In this document: positions 46,278 to 55,502 of the stretch, in pieces
How the letters are laid out: each line of letters begins with the position of its first letter
How positions within the stretch are numbered: position 1 is the first letter of the stretch
DNA from: Setomelanomma holmii
Taxonomy: Eukaryota > Ascomycota > Dothideomycetes > Pleosporales > Phaeosphaeriaceae
Assembly: GCA_010015745.1 (NCBI GenBank)
Contig: ML978283.1
Location: forward strand, 1 to 64,000
Direction of reading: 5' to 3'
Length of the DNA: 64,000 nucleotides
The notes under the pieces: model-generated
Told to the model about the DNA's origin: nothing
Seen by the model: the letters and a program-made list of their open reading frames with translations, nothing else
The model's database searches: none
Made by a program: the position numbers and the translations under genes

Positions 46278-47483
46278 TCGTCGTCGAACATATCCCATGA
46301 CATACCTACCGCGTATCTAGGTCATCACGCATCTTCGACGGGACCAACGGAAGAGGCGACGCACTGTGATCCAAGGCTGTATCCCAGAGAGCAACAATGG
46401 TTACGAGGTTGACACCGGGATCAGCTGGAAAGAGGTGTCGGATTTGGGTGAGGATGCAACAGCCTATTGTGAAGAGGCGGCGTGAGCTCTTTGCTGAAAT
46501 GAGCCCAAGATTGCGGTACGAAGACCACGGTCGCAGTGTATGCACATGCATGAATGTACACTCTAGATGGCTTAGAGTCCGGGAGTCTCTGTTGTCGGGA
46601 TCGCTTGCGACCCAACTGTGAGGCCGGATGCTGTGCAGCGAGAATGTCAGCAGCAAATTCCAACTTGTCAATTGACGCGAACTGGACTGCTAAAATGATG
46701 CATCGGTGGGACTCTGAACAAGTATCAGAGCCGCCATTATTTCCCATCCCTAAGCACTCGTGACATCTCGCTTACGGAACACATTCTCAATGCAGCAGTG
46801 TTTCCACGGCCTTGGTGGCGCGTTCAAGCTTCCCCGCAAGCTTCGCTGCAGGGATGCAAATAAGCCCCAGCCGTTCTCCACATCATATTTCAGCCTTTCC
46901 CCATGTTCCATGCCTGTCACCGCCGGCGGTGGAGTAATTCCGCGAATCATTTCTCCGCCCGACGTTGTTTCCCGGCGAGATAGCGCGTGTTAACCACCGG
47001 TGGTACCTTGGATAGTCTACCGTTTGTACGCTGGATGACGTCCGGAGCTTGAGCTACCCCTGCTGCAGCTGTTGGCAGCACAAAAAACGCAGAGCTGTCG
47101 AGGAAGAGGGAACACAATGGCAGTGCAATTGCAATTCTGGTTCTTATATAAGGACTGTGTCACCGCGCGCGATCTCTCAATGTCCATTCCGTCATAGCGC
47201 TCGCGTCCCCGGGCGATCGACATGGGCGGCCTTTTGCGGGGAGCGGGATAGCTTTCGCAGCCACGCGCACCAGCCTCCAGGTTATGTCTACGAACGGGAT
47301 CGCGTCCGCAAATACAACAATTGAAAGAAGGGTAACCTGAACCTGGTCATGGGGATGAGCCGGTAAAGGTTTGCAGGCTGCCCGACTCCATATAAATGCT
47401 CGTCGCCCTCTGCGATCTGCGATCTACTCCACCTCATCACCTCGACTCCACTTCTCAATTGTGACGCGATTGACAAGTGCACG
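46278..47483. promoter_or_regulatory. Long intergenic region before the aldose 1-epimerase gene
   Basis: About 1.2 kb with no supported gene. A TATATAAG word lies near 47147 and a TATAAA near 47391; the second is well placed for the epimerase. The long upstream region suggests a regulated promoter, but no operator is assigned. Confidence 0.4.
47391..47396 (+). promoter_or_regulatory. TATA box of the aldose 1-epimerase gene
   Basis: TATAAA lies 93 bp upstream of the ATG at 47484, followed by a CT-rich stretch (about 47400-47460) typical of the start-site region. Position and context support a core promoter element; this is inference. Confidence 0.5.
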
Positions 47484-48759
47484 ATGTGGACTCCAACCCT
47501 CTTCTCATTACTCGCGGCGACTACTGTCGCACAGTACAGCACGAACACCACTCTCGGTCCTGACGCGAACGGCAAGTACCAGATCTCCTCCGACGGCATT
47601 CGTGCAAACTTTATCCCGTACGGCGCGTCAATTTCGAACCTTTTCATCAAGGGCAAGGACGGTGTCGAGCGCGATATCGTTCTCGGTTTCGACAAGGCCT
47701 CTCAGTACGAGGGCGAGGTGCATCCCCATCTTGGCGGTGTGCCCGGCCGCTACGCGAACCGCATCAAGAACAGCACGTTTGACATTGACGGCGAGACGTT
47801 CCACATCCTGCCGAACGAGAACAACAACAACGACACTCTCCATGGTGGACCAAATGGCTGGGACTACCGCAACTTCACCATCGTCTCGCACACCACGGAT
47901 TCGATTACCTTCTCGATTGTGGATCCAGATGGCGAGCAGGGCTTCCCTGGTGAGGTCATCAGCTACATCACATACACCATGACTCCAAACACCTGGAAGA
48001 TCAAGATTGTGGCCATGGCGACTACCAAGAAGACCCCGATCATGCTGACCTCCCACGTACGTATCTCCATTTGTAGATCATATAGGACGAGCTGACCATA
48101 GTAGACCTACTGGAACCTGGACGGCTTTGCGAACCCAGACACACCTCTTGCTCTCAACCACACCTTTAGCCTTCCTTACTCAGGCCAGCGCGTTGGTGCT
48201 GACAACATTCTCATTCCCGATGGCACTATTCTGCCTAACCAGAAGTACTCTGTCAACGACTTCTGGTCTTCTCCCAAGCAAATCGGAGCCAACTTCACAT
48301 CGCCCGACCTGTACGGAAACTGCGGCTTCAATTGCACTGGCTACGATACCTGCTACATTGTCAACCGCGACCAGAACGGTCCGTATGATTGGCACAACAC
48401 GGGACCTGTGGCATCACTTTCGAGCGACTGGTCTGGTATCAAGATCGACATCTACACCGACCAAGAGGCTTTCCAATTCTACAGCTGCGGTGGTCAGACT
48501 GGTAAGTTATGCAGATGCAGATGCATATGCATGTGGTCGTCGCTAATATTGAATAGGTGATCTCCCGCTCAAGTCAACCCAGGGTGTGTCAGGTCGCCCG
48601 GCATTCGTGCAGCAGTACGGCTGCGTCGTCATGGAGGTCCAGGACTGGATTGACGCCATCAATCAGCCCGAGTGGCAGCGTGAGAAGCGACAGATCTTCG
48701 GTCCTAACAGCCCTACGTACACTCTGGAGGCCGATTATGTGTTCTCAGCCTCAAAGTAG
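47484..48759 (+). CDS. Secreted aldose 1-epimerase (mutarotase)
   Basis: Interconverts alpha and beta anomers of aldoses such as galactose or glucose. Exons 47484-48056, 48105-48501 and 48557-48759 give 390 residues. Residues 1-17 (MWTPTLFSLLAATTVAQ) form a signal peptide, so the enzyme is predicted to be extracellular or wall-associated. Family motifs: NFIPYGASISNLFI, DIVLGFDKASQY, HLGGVPGRYANRIKNSTF (Arg of the substrate site), NNDTLHGGPNGWDYRNF (catalytic His region), and TSHTYWNLDGF (second His). The catalytic Glu is expected in the C-terminal third, probably in QYGCVVMEVQDWIDAIN. Many N-x-S/T sites agree with secretion. This matches the secreted galactose mutarotase-like group of filamentous fungi. 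Confidence 0.92.
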
Positions 48760-49389
48760 TGAACCGCACAGGATCTACCTGGATGCTCGGTGCAAGACGG
48801 ACCGGAGCGAACGACGAACAGATCTTAATGTGTGCGACATGACTGGACATTTAGCTAGGCATCTGGATACGATGCTGTAATGACAATGTTGCACTTTCCT
48901 CCTTCACCTTGGGTGTTTTCCTTCCGTTTGTCGTCACTCTGTTATGGCAACCTGGTCGCGTCGACGACGACAAAATTTGTACCTGACCACAAACTCAACA
49001 CCACAACACGCGCAGATTGCTTCTATCAGCTTCAACGTGCGAATTTGCCACCTTTGCGTCTCTACAAGCATCCGCACTCTTCAAGCACACTCTTCTCACA
49101 ACCAGCTTTCAACCAATCGCTTCGCGCAGGAACAGCAACCACTTCACCACGGTCAAGAACAAGCACAACAATCGCAAGAACAAGAAGAAGATCCAGGACG
49201 CAACTGGCGATGCTGACCTGCAGTTTCCTCCTCAGCTTTCCTCGCTCTTCATTACCCCAGGCTCCACTTTCTCCTTGACAGCCACGTCCTCGGACCTCAC
49301 CCCCTCTGACTCTTCCCACCTTTGGTTTTGGCACCCTCAGACTAGACTCTCTCAGGGCAGACCCAGACGAGACTCCAGCAGCTGAACCC
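48760..49389. other. Intergenic, nothing recognised
   Basis: The right half is CT- and CA-rich and probably carries the 5' leader of the next gene. Overlapping open frames at 48880-49385 look like composition-driven shadows. Confidence 0.4.
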
Positions 49390-50550
49390 ATGGACCGCAT
49401 CACAGGACCTGAGTACGACACCACTTCCTCACCTCCAGGACCAGCCGCGGACGTTTACTCGAAACTTCGAATGGACACGCCGGCCACTGGCAGGACTAAC
49501 GTGATTGGCAGTTTCTTGGGTACCGTCACCTCGTCAGTTGCGCTGCACCAGATGATGGGACAGCAGCCACCGAAGCCGTACGCTACGCCGCCACAGATGC
49601 CGCACGATCTTGAGCAGAGGTTCATCGAGAGTCTGAAGGAGTATGGTGTTGATGCAAAGATGAAAGGGCAAAACCCGATTGAGTTCATGATAGAGGCGGC
49701 TAAGAAAGAGCATTCCATACAACCCGAGATTTCCGTGTATACCTCCAGGGCCCATCAACCCGCGAATACTTCCAGTGCTCCCCATGGTACTACGTACACC
49801 TCCAGTATCGACACAACTGCTGCAAATAGCTCCGCCAGTGCTCCACCGCCAGTCCTCTTCCCGTTGCCAGCTGGTCATGGGAAGCTTCCGTTCCCTATGC
49901 CACTCCTCGAGGAGCGCCAGATGGCAGTACCACAAATCAATATCCAGCCGCCGTCCCCTGTGAAGCAGCCCGGCTCAAGGAAGCGCCATCCTTCGCAGTC
50001 GTTCGAACAGTTGCCCTCAGCCAATGCCCAGCTTACCGACGAGACCACTGATCTACACAATCTTGCCTCCAATCAGGAAGTTCTATGGAAAGCAAACTTC
50101 CCTGGCAACACCGAAGCACTAATGACAATCATGCTACTCTGGTCCATGAGCATGAAGCGTCTTCAAATGCAATTTCAAGATCACCGCCTTCTCTCTATCA
50201 ACGCCGCCTTCCCATACCCTGTTCAGCCTCCCATCGCGCACAAGCTCGTCTCCACCACATTCTACAACGACTCCACCACACCCCACAAGGAGATCCGCTT
50301 CCTCGGCCGGGGCTACAAGGTCGAAATGACATACCACGAAGTCGACACTTTCACCTCCCCATCCTTCTCATCTGAAGACACCCGAGACTGCAAACTCGCC
50401 GCCTTCCAGTGTGCTCTCAACGTCTCAGCCCCACACAAAGACGTTGCGCACATTTCTCTCCTCACGCGCGCCGAAAAGGGCGCATCCACAGCAGCAAGGG
50501 GAGTGTCCAGACAATTCCGAAAGCTCCACAGGCAAACAATCGTGTCATAG
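49390..50550 (+). CDS. Hypothetical protein, intronless, partly low-complexity
   Basis: A single open frame of 386 codons; I do not recognise the family. Residues about 1-70 are Ser/Thr/Pro/Met-rich, residues 75-110 look ordered (MPHDLEQRFIESLKEYGVDA, IEFMIEAAKKEHSI), a Ser/Pro-rich linker follows, and the C-terminal 150 residues look like a folded domain (LWKANFPGNTEALMTIMLLW; MKRLQMQFQDHRLLSINAAF; IRFLGRGYKVEMTYHEVDT) with a basic end (SRQFRKLHRQTIVS). The ATG is the first in frame after a stop and codon use resembles neighbouring genes. No signal peptide or membrane segment. Probably a real lineage-specific gene. Confidence 0.65.
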   Translation: MDRITGPEYDTTSSPPGPAADVYSKLRMDTPATGRTNVIGSFLGTVTSSVALHQMMGQQPPKPYATPPQMPHDLEQRFIESLKEYGVDAKMKGQNPIEFMIEAAKKEHSIQPEISVYTSRAHQPANTSSAPHGTTYTSSIDTTAANSSASAPPPVLFPLPAGHGKLPFPMPLLEERQMAVPQINIQPPSPVKQPGSRKRHPSQSFEQLPSANAQLTDETTDLHNLASNQEVLWKANFPGNTEALMTIMLLWSMSMKRLQMQFQDHRLLSINAAFPYPVQPPIAHKLVSTTFYNDSTTPHKEIRFLGRGYKVEMTYHEVDTFTSPSFSSEDTRDCKLAAFQCALNVSAPHKDVAHISLLTRAEKGASTAARGVSRQFRKLHRQTIVS

Positions 50551-50812
50551 CTTTCGCAGTCAGATCCGGCAAGACCAGATATCGACGCCTTCCGAGGCAG
50601 GGCATAGCACACTGGAAGAATTTCGTTTAGCCGCTCACAATGTCAAGTCGCGAAGAGATTCTTGCGCTAGAGGCGGACTTGAGGTTGTCCCACAATTTGC
50701 ACAATTGAACGAGAGACACTTAGGAATATGTCACTCTTGATCGCTGACGGCATACTCTGGTCGAAGGCTTCATCGTTTTAGTCCTCATTTGGAGGCTTCT
50801 TTTGTCAATTGT

Positions 50813-51695
50813 TCATAGAGATCCTTGCCCCCATTCTAAAGGTATCGTCGCATTAGGGTAGAGACTGAGCAGCGCCCGTGCCAAATTTGCATGAGCACGT
50901 TCTGATGACTCGGCAAAATTTACAATGTCTCTTCTGTTCATGTTGATTCTTCGGCTTTCGGCAAGTCTCAAAATGGCGAAAACTTTGTCTCGCGGGTTGG
51001 TAGACTGTCGGTGGCGGAGTTCGTATCGCACATCCAGTATATCCTTCTCATACCTGAAGCCGGTCTCTTCCTCTCGTTCTCTCAGCTGCGATTCGATGAC
51101 CTCAAGAAGTGGGTGCAAATCAACGTCGCGAAAGGGGCTCTTCTCCCACTGAGGGGACGTGGCAGCGAACTTCGTGGCAAACTTGATTCGACGCAATGTG
51201 TCAACGTCCATTCTCCACCGCACCATGTCCAGACTGCAGAAGAGTTGAACTTCCTGTGCCAATGCAGCTTCTTGGACCGCCGAGTAGATATATCAGCCCT
51301 TCTCGACTCTGCTCTTGAGCTTTCAGGTACCATGGTGCGCTCGTTGGATTTGAGCCTGGATTGACGAAAAACCGAACGGCTTCGATGCTGTCTCGTACGG
51401 TACCCAATTCATCTTGTTTGCCAAGCCAGACTAGAACCGACGTTGCGGTTCGGTAGATGCCATCCATAAAGGAAATTGAATGAGCTCTTTCTTCCATGTC
51501 TTGCTGGTTGATACACAGCGCATCAACTCACAGGCATCGTGTGCGGCCTGGCAAACGGAACTGCTGTAACGCATCGTGAAGGTTGTTGGGTATCGAGATC
51601 TCAACATCATCCCACACACATCTTGTCTGGAGGTCTGGTTGGCCCCAACAATACGACACAGCCTCGTAGTCGGCAGACTTGGACAGCGGAACATG
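50813..51695 (-). pseudogene. HET (heterokaryon incompatibility) domain protein, broken
   Basis: Minus-strand relic of a HET gene, a fungal non-self recognition/cell-death family. The conserved blocks occur in order: ADYEAVSYCWGQPD, IPNNLHDALQQFRLPGRTRC, VDALCINQQDMEERAHSISF, MDGIYRTATSVLVWLGKQDE, then VQEAALAQEVQLFCSLDMV and DPRDKV-like NPRDKVFAILRLAES. Lesions: TGA at 51528-51530 sits between RCL and VDALCINQQD where the family has Trp (TGG); a frame change is needed between about 51370 and 51270 to reach the VQEAALA block; and the N-terminal part before ADYEA lacks a start and meets a stop. The family call is secure, and the gene cannot encode an intact protein as it stands. Confidence 0.8.
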
Positions 51696-52200
51696 TACTG
51701 CGCTGAATACCAGTCAATCTCCCGGTTGGCCTGGCTGAAGGAGGATGAGTATTATTTCTTTTCTATGAAGATTGAGTTGGCGATAATGACTACCGTAGCC
51801 TTGTTCGTGCTAGTGCCAGCATTAGCACTGATCTTAACTTGGAACGGGATGCGACTGACCGGAATGGAGCGTGGAATGCAGGGCTCATCAACGCAAAACC
51901 GAATCCAGAATACAAATGATACACTCCATCCCTGAGGGAGAGAAAAACACGTTCGATCGATGCCGAACGGCAGCGACGATACGCGCCAAGCCCAGCTGAA
52001 GAGCTTCCAGAAGTATGTGGATTGCTCCATAATGATCATATGGTAGTCTGAGGCGGTCTGAGGTTATGTGTGTTGACCGAAGGAGCTACCTGTCGACTTG
52101 TTGTGGCACAGCACTGTACTCGGTGGCTGTATAATCTCAGCCGCAATGCATGCTAGGCACCACAGCGATCGACCGGGCACTTTGCCTCAAAGGTGCGCCC
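51696..52200. other. Intergenic, nothing recognised
   Basis: This lies upstream of the HET relic and downstream of the small minus-strand gene. Open frames here show no family and may be HET upstream sequence. Confidence 0.35.
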
Positions 52201-52377
52201 TCACTTCCTATTTCTATCAGTCTCCGGATCCCTCAACATTGCACTCTTCTGTCCCGCCTCATTCTTCATCCACGCATACGCAGCGTACCCGCCAGCGAAC
52301 CCAGCGAAGAACAAGACATTGACGCGTGATGTATGGCGCAGGAGTGTGGCCATGCGGTTACCAGTATTGGGGTCCAT
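52201..52377 (-). CDS. Small hydrophobic-centre protein, 58 residues
   Basis: A short minus-strand frame from ATG at 52377 to TGA at 52201-52203. The product starts MDPNTGNRMATLLRHTSRVN, has one short hydrophobic segment (VLFFAGFAGGYAAYAWM) that could cross a membrane, and ends in a charged tail (DPETDRNRK). Glycine and alanine spacing (GFAGGYAAYA) resembles small inner-mitochondrial membrane proteins, but I do not recognise a named family. A first exon further upstream is possible. Support is moderate: a clean ATG, a biased composition and a plausible topology, in an otherwise empty interval. Confidence 0.45.
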   Translation of the reverse strand: MDPNTGNRMATLLRHTSRVNVLFFAGFAGGYAAYAWMKNEAGQKSAMLRDPETDRNRK

Positions 52378-52659
52378 CTCGATTGAATCTATCGGATGAC
52401 GGCGATGAGTACGTGGTGAAGTGTGTGGTTTAAGGAAAAAAAGAGTCGTGACTTTGGGTATTGTGCCACCCTAAGTACTAGTGACGTCATTAGTGCGTAG
52501 CTCGAGCGTCAGGCTGAAACGAGATATCGCAAGACGGCATGCTCTGTTCTTAGTACAATAGTGGGAGCATAAGAAGAAACTGATGTTGAGTGCGCATCCA
52601 TTGCGAGGATCTACTCTCGGTCACCCTCCTGTGTGAGACGGATATCGTGGTTTAAAAGT

Positions 52660-54822
52660 CTATCCTCCCCTACCTCCACCCCGACCCCTTCCTCGTCCAC
52701 CTCTACCACGTCCACGCCCGTGTCCTCGCCCTCTTGCCTGGCCTTGCGGAATCTCACTCCTATTCCAACGCTCTCCTTCATATCTCAAGTCCTTCCAACG
52801 TTCATCAAGGTCTCGATAACGCGCAGCATCTTTGCGCTCTCTATTCTTTCCAACGCCTGTTGTGACACTGTCTTGAACAAGCAACTGCATGCCCAGACCT
52901 TCTTCATTGCCTTGCTCGTACATACCCAGGTTCAGTGCGTCGCCGTGTGGATTATAAGATGACCTGATGTCTACCGCTCCAGAGTCTGGGAAGCGAACGA
53001 TGCCTTGCGCGAGACAGGTGTCAGGATGAGGATCTGCAATGCCGTGGACAGTCAAGCTTTGCACTACACCTTCGAGTCCCGCGTAGATGTTTGTTGAAGT
53101 AGGTGACGGGACAGATAAGCTGTAGACCGGCGAGTCATGGCCGCCTCGCCAGTAGTCCTCGCGGTAGGCGTTGCGCTTTGGTGCAATGCGAGGATTGAGA
53201 TAGAGGTTCCAACCACCAGAGACGTCAGATGCGCTATGTTTGTTATTGTTGACAATGGCGTTGTACGCGTGGTCCTGACCGTTCGCTTTGCGTCTTGGTG
53301 GAGACGGCACCGAGATGGAGGTGTATGCATGCGAGCCTGACAGGCGTAAATCGAACACTTTGATGATGCTATGCATCGATACTCCTGCGACAATGCGCTC
53401 AAGTCCCTGCGTAGCTAGCGAATAGACCGGAGAGTCGTTTGTGGCGTCCCAGAATATGGTCTCAAAATTATGCGGGGTACGGAGGTCGTGGAGTCGGATG
53501 ATCCCGTCGTAGGCTCCTGACAGGAAGACATTGCCAGCTTCCGAGCCGCCATGTGCTGTGCCCGGTATCGGCAGTATAGGATAAACAGACGTATTGCGTA
53601 GTGCGTAGCGTTCAGATCTGGAGCCTTGCCAGAATTTGGAGTCTAGGCCAAAGGTTCTGAGCGGTTCGGCCAGGAACCCATCAGACGTGATTTGGTAGAT
53701 TTGTACAGGTGCATAGGATGGGCCCATGCCGATAGCTACTTTGTCGTCGGAGAGAAAGTTGCACGACCAGATCCTTCCTGCCGTGGCACCTGGTGCGATT
53801 GCGGTGACAAGCGAAAGAGGTTCCGTCGCGGTCTCCGATGTGCTGTGCTCAATGGCATACAAAGCTAACACCGAGTCTCCTAGTGTCGCTGCTAGCACGG
53901 GTTTGTTTTGAGAAGATACCGAAATCGACCCGACAGATCGCCCAGCAGTATCATACTGTTGCTGATGAGTCTTTCTCTCACTGGCGTCCCAGCCCAACAG
54001 TGAGAGTTGGCCGGATGCCGTGCCATAGACAGTCTGCTGGACCGGCGTATGGCCTTGATGAGGTCGAAGTAGCTTCAGACTTGTTATATCGTCTCGTCCT
54101 TCTGAGCTATCCGGCATATGGTACGAGTACCACGAGCTTCGATGCCCGAAAGCGTCGAAAGTTACTGAAGCATCAGAGGACGGGTTCTCCCGTTCGTCAT
54201 CCCACATCTGCTGCGCTGCTTTCCCACTCTCCTTCACGCGAACTACAATCTGTGTACCGGCAGACCATGCCAGAACCTCTGTTCGTTCTTTCCATGCTCC
54301 AAAAGTTTCCTCGTACGCGTCAACGCTGGGCTGATAACCCATCGTTTGTCCTCGTGGTCCTCTCCACCTTTTCTTTTGCCATGAGTTGACACTCATTGTC
54401 ATCACAGAGGGCTCCAAGTATCTAGCTATCAGACCTTTGCGACGCCAATTGCGGTACAAGGTAGTAAGTCCTTGCACGGCGTTCCGCGCATCTGAGTCCA
54501 GTCCGCTAATGCCAAAACGGCCCTTGAGGAGTGCTTTCCAGCCATCGAGCCGCGCAAACTCAGACAAACGACGACTAGCCAGGGAAAGGTTAAGCACATC
54601 TCGCGGGCGTTCCAGGTGACTGGTGACCAAAGAGAGAATCTCGTTTGGCAGGGTGTTAAATGTTGCCATGATGGCTGCCGGGCGTTCGCTATGAGCGTCC
54701 GCAGGTGCTGTTATGTCAAGAATTTCGTTGTTTAGGTTCCATGTGTTGCACTCACGCGCTGGAAGCGCAGCACCATATGGTAGACATGTGCCTGTTGACT
54801 GAAGAGTGGATGACTCTTCCAC
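52660..54822 (-). CDS. F-box protein with WD40-like propeller and RGG tail
   Basis: An intronless frame of up to 720 residues. The F-box is clear: MATFNTLPNEILSLVTSHLE then VLNLSLASRRLSEFARLDGW; in SCF ubiquitin ligases this binds Skp1. The middle contains repeated beta-propeller-like segments (GRIWSCNFLSDDKVAIGMG; NVFLSGAYDGIIRLHDLRTP; DSPVYSLATQGLERIVAGVS; VFDLRLSGSHAYTSI), suggesting a substrate-binding WD40-type propeller. The C-terminus is a run of Arg-Gly (GRGHGRGRGRGGRGRGRGGG), typical of RNA- or nucleic-acid-associated proteins and unusual on an F-box protein. The frame opens at ATG 54822, but ATG 54669 directly before the F-box (MATFNTLP) is the more likely start, which would give 669 residues. 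Confidence 0.8.
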   Translation of the reverse strand: MEESSTLQSTGTCLPYGAALPARECNTWNLNNEILDITAPADAHSERPAAIMATFNTLPNEILSLVTSHLERPRDVLNLSLASRRLSEFARLDGWKALLKGRFGISGLDSDARNAVQGLTTLYRNWRRKGLIARYLEPSVMTMSVNSWQKKRWRGPRGQTMGYQPSVDAYEETFGAWKERTEVLAWSAGTQIVVRVKESGKAAQQMWDDERENPSSDASVTFDAFGHRSSWYSYHMPDSSEGRDDITSLKLLRPHQGHTPVQQTVYGTASGQLSLLGWDASERKTHQQQYDTAGRSVGSISVSSQNKPVLAATLGDSVLALYAIEHSTSETATEPLSLVTAIAPGATAGRIWSCNFLSDDKVAIGMGPSYAPVQIYQITSDGFLAEPLRTFGLDSKFWQGSRSERYALRNTSVYPILPIPGTAHGGSEAGNVFLSGAYDGIIRLHDLRTPHNFETIFWDATNDSPVYSLATQGLERIVAGVSMHSIIKVFDLRLSGSHAYTSISVPSPPRRKANGQDHAYNAIVNNNKHSASDVSGGWNLYLNPRIAPKRNAYREDYWRGGHDSPVYSLSVPSPTSTNIYAGLEGVVQSLTVHGIADPHPDTCLAQGIVRFPDSGAVDIRSSYNPHGDALNLGMYEQGNEEGLGMQLLVQDSVTTGVGKNRERKDAARYRDLDERWKDLRYEGERWNRSEIPQGQARGRGHGRGRGRGGRGRGRGGGRGG

Positions 54823-55502
54823 GATGACGACAAAATCTTAGCGCCTCAGCCACAGCTCGAGCCACCATCGATGATGCAAGAGCGCGAATCCTTCATAAGC
54901 GTAAAGAGAAACCAGTCACACCTCCAGACTCATCTTCGCGAGCGATAGCAGCCCTACAATCATTCGGGATCGACAGAATGGTGAGCTCAGGGGACAAATC
55001 TCGTGTTGTTGATTGCACCTTTCTGTCCACACGGATCTGCTTCCTAAATAAGCTCCAAGCTAACGCACGTGTCAAAGACGCCATAGGCACATCGTAGACT
55101 CAGATCGACACGTTCGCGCGCGTTGGACGCGACGGCGCCAGTGTGTTCAGTGCACCTTCATCATGGTTATTCACAAATCATCTACAAAAGCTTGATTCAC
55201 CATGGTTCTCCGCACTCACGTCGGGGTCTCATGTTTCTGATCGGTGCGCGGAGCGACGATTATCGCAGATATATTGCTCGTCCCGAGCGCCGCACGTTTC
55301 GGTGCTTATCCGCTTACTGCAGCCATCCGCGAATCTAGCGCTGGCAGTGCACTGTCGGCAACCGTCCCGTGACAATCCTACTTGCGCCAACTCTAACCCC
55401 TGGAGCCAGAAGTTTACGAGCGGTAGTTAACCCCTCCTCTGCCCATGCGGGTCCCTGCGACTTCACACTGTTTCCGCGTCGCATTGCGACACCCTTTGCG
55501 CA
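54823..55502. promoter_or_regulatory. Divergent intergenic region, F-box gene / G-alpha-like gene
   Basis: 680 bp between two divergent genes, no gene of its own. The open frames at 55123-55430 look like chance. No sites assigned. Confidence 0.4.

Noticed and set aside
47145..47152. TATATAAG word as a promoter for a separate gene
   Set aside because: No coding sequence starts within a suitable distance on the plus strand before the epimerase, which has its own TATAAA closer to the ATG.
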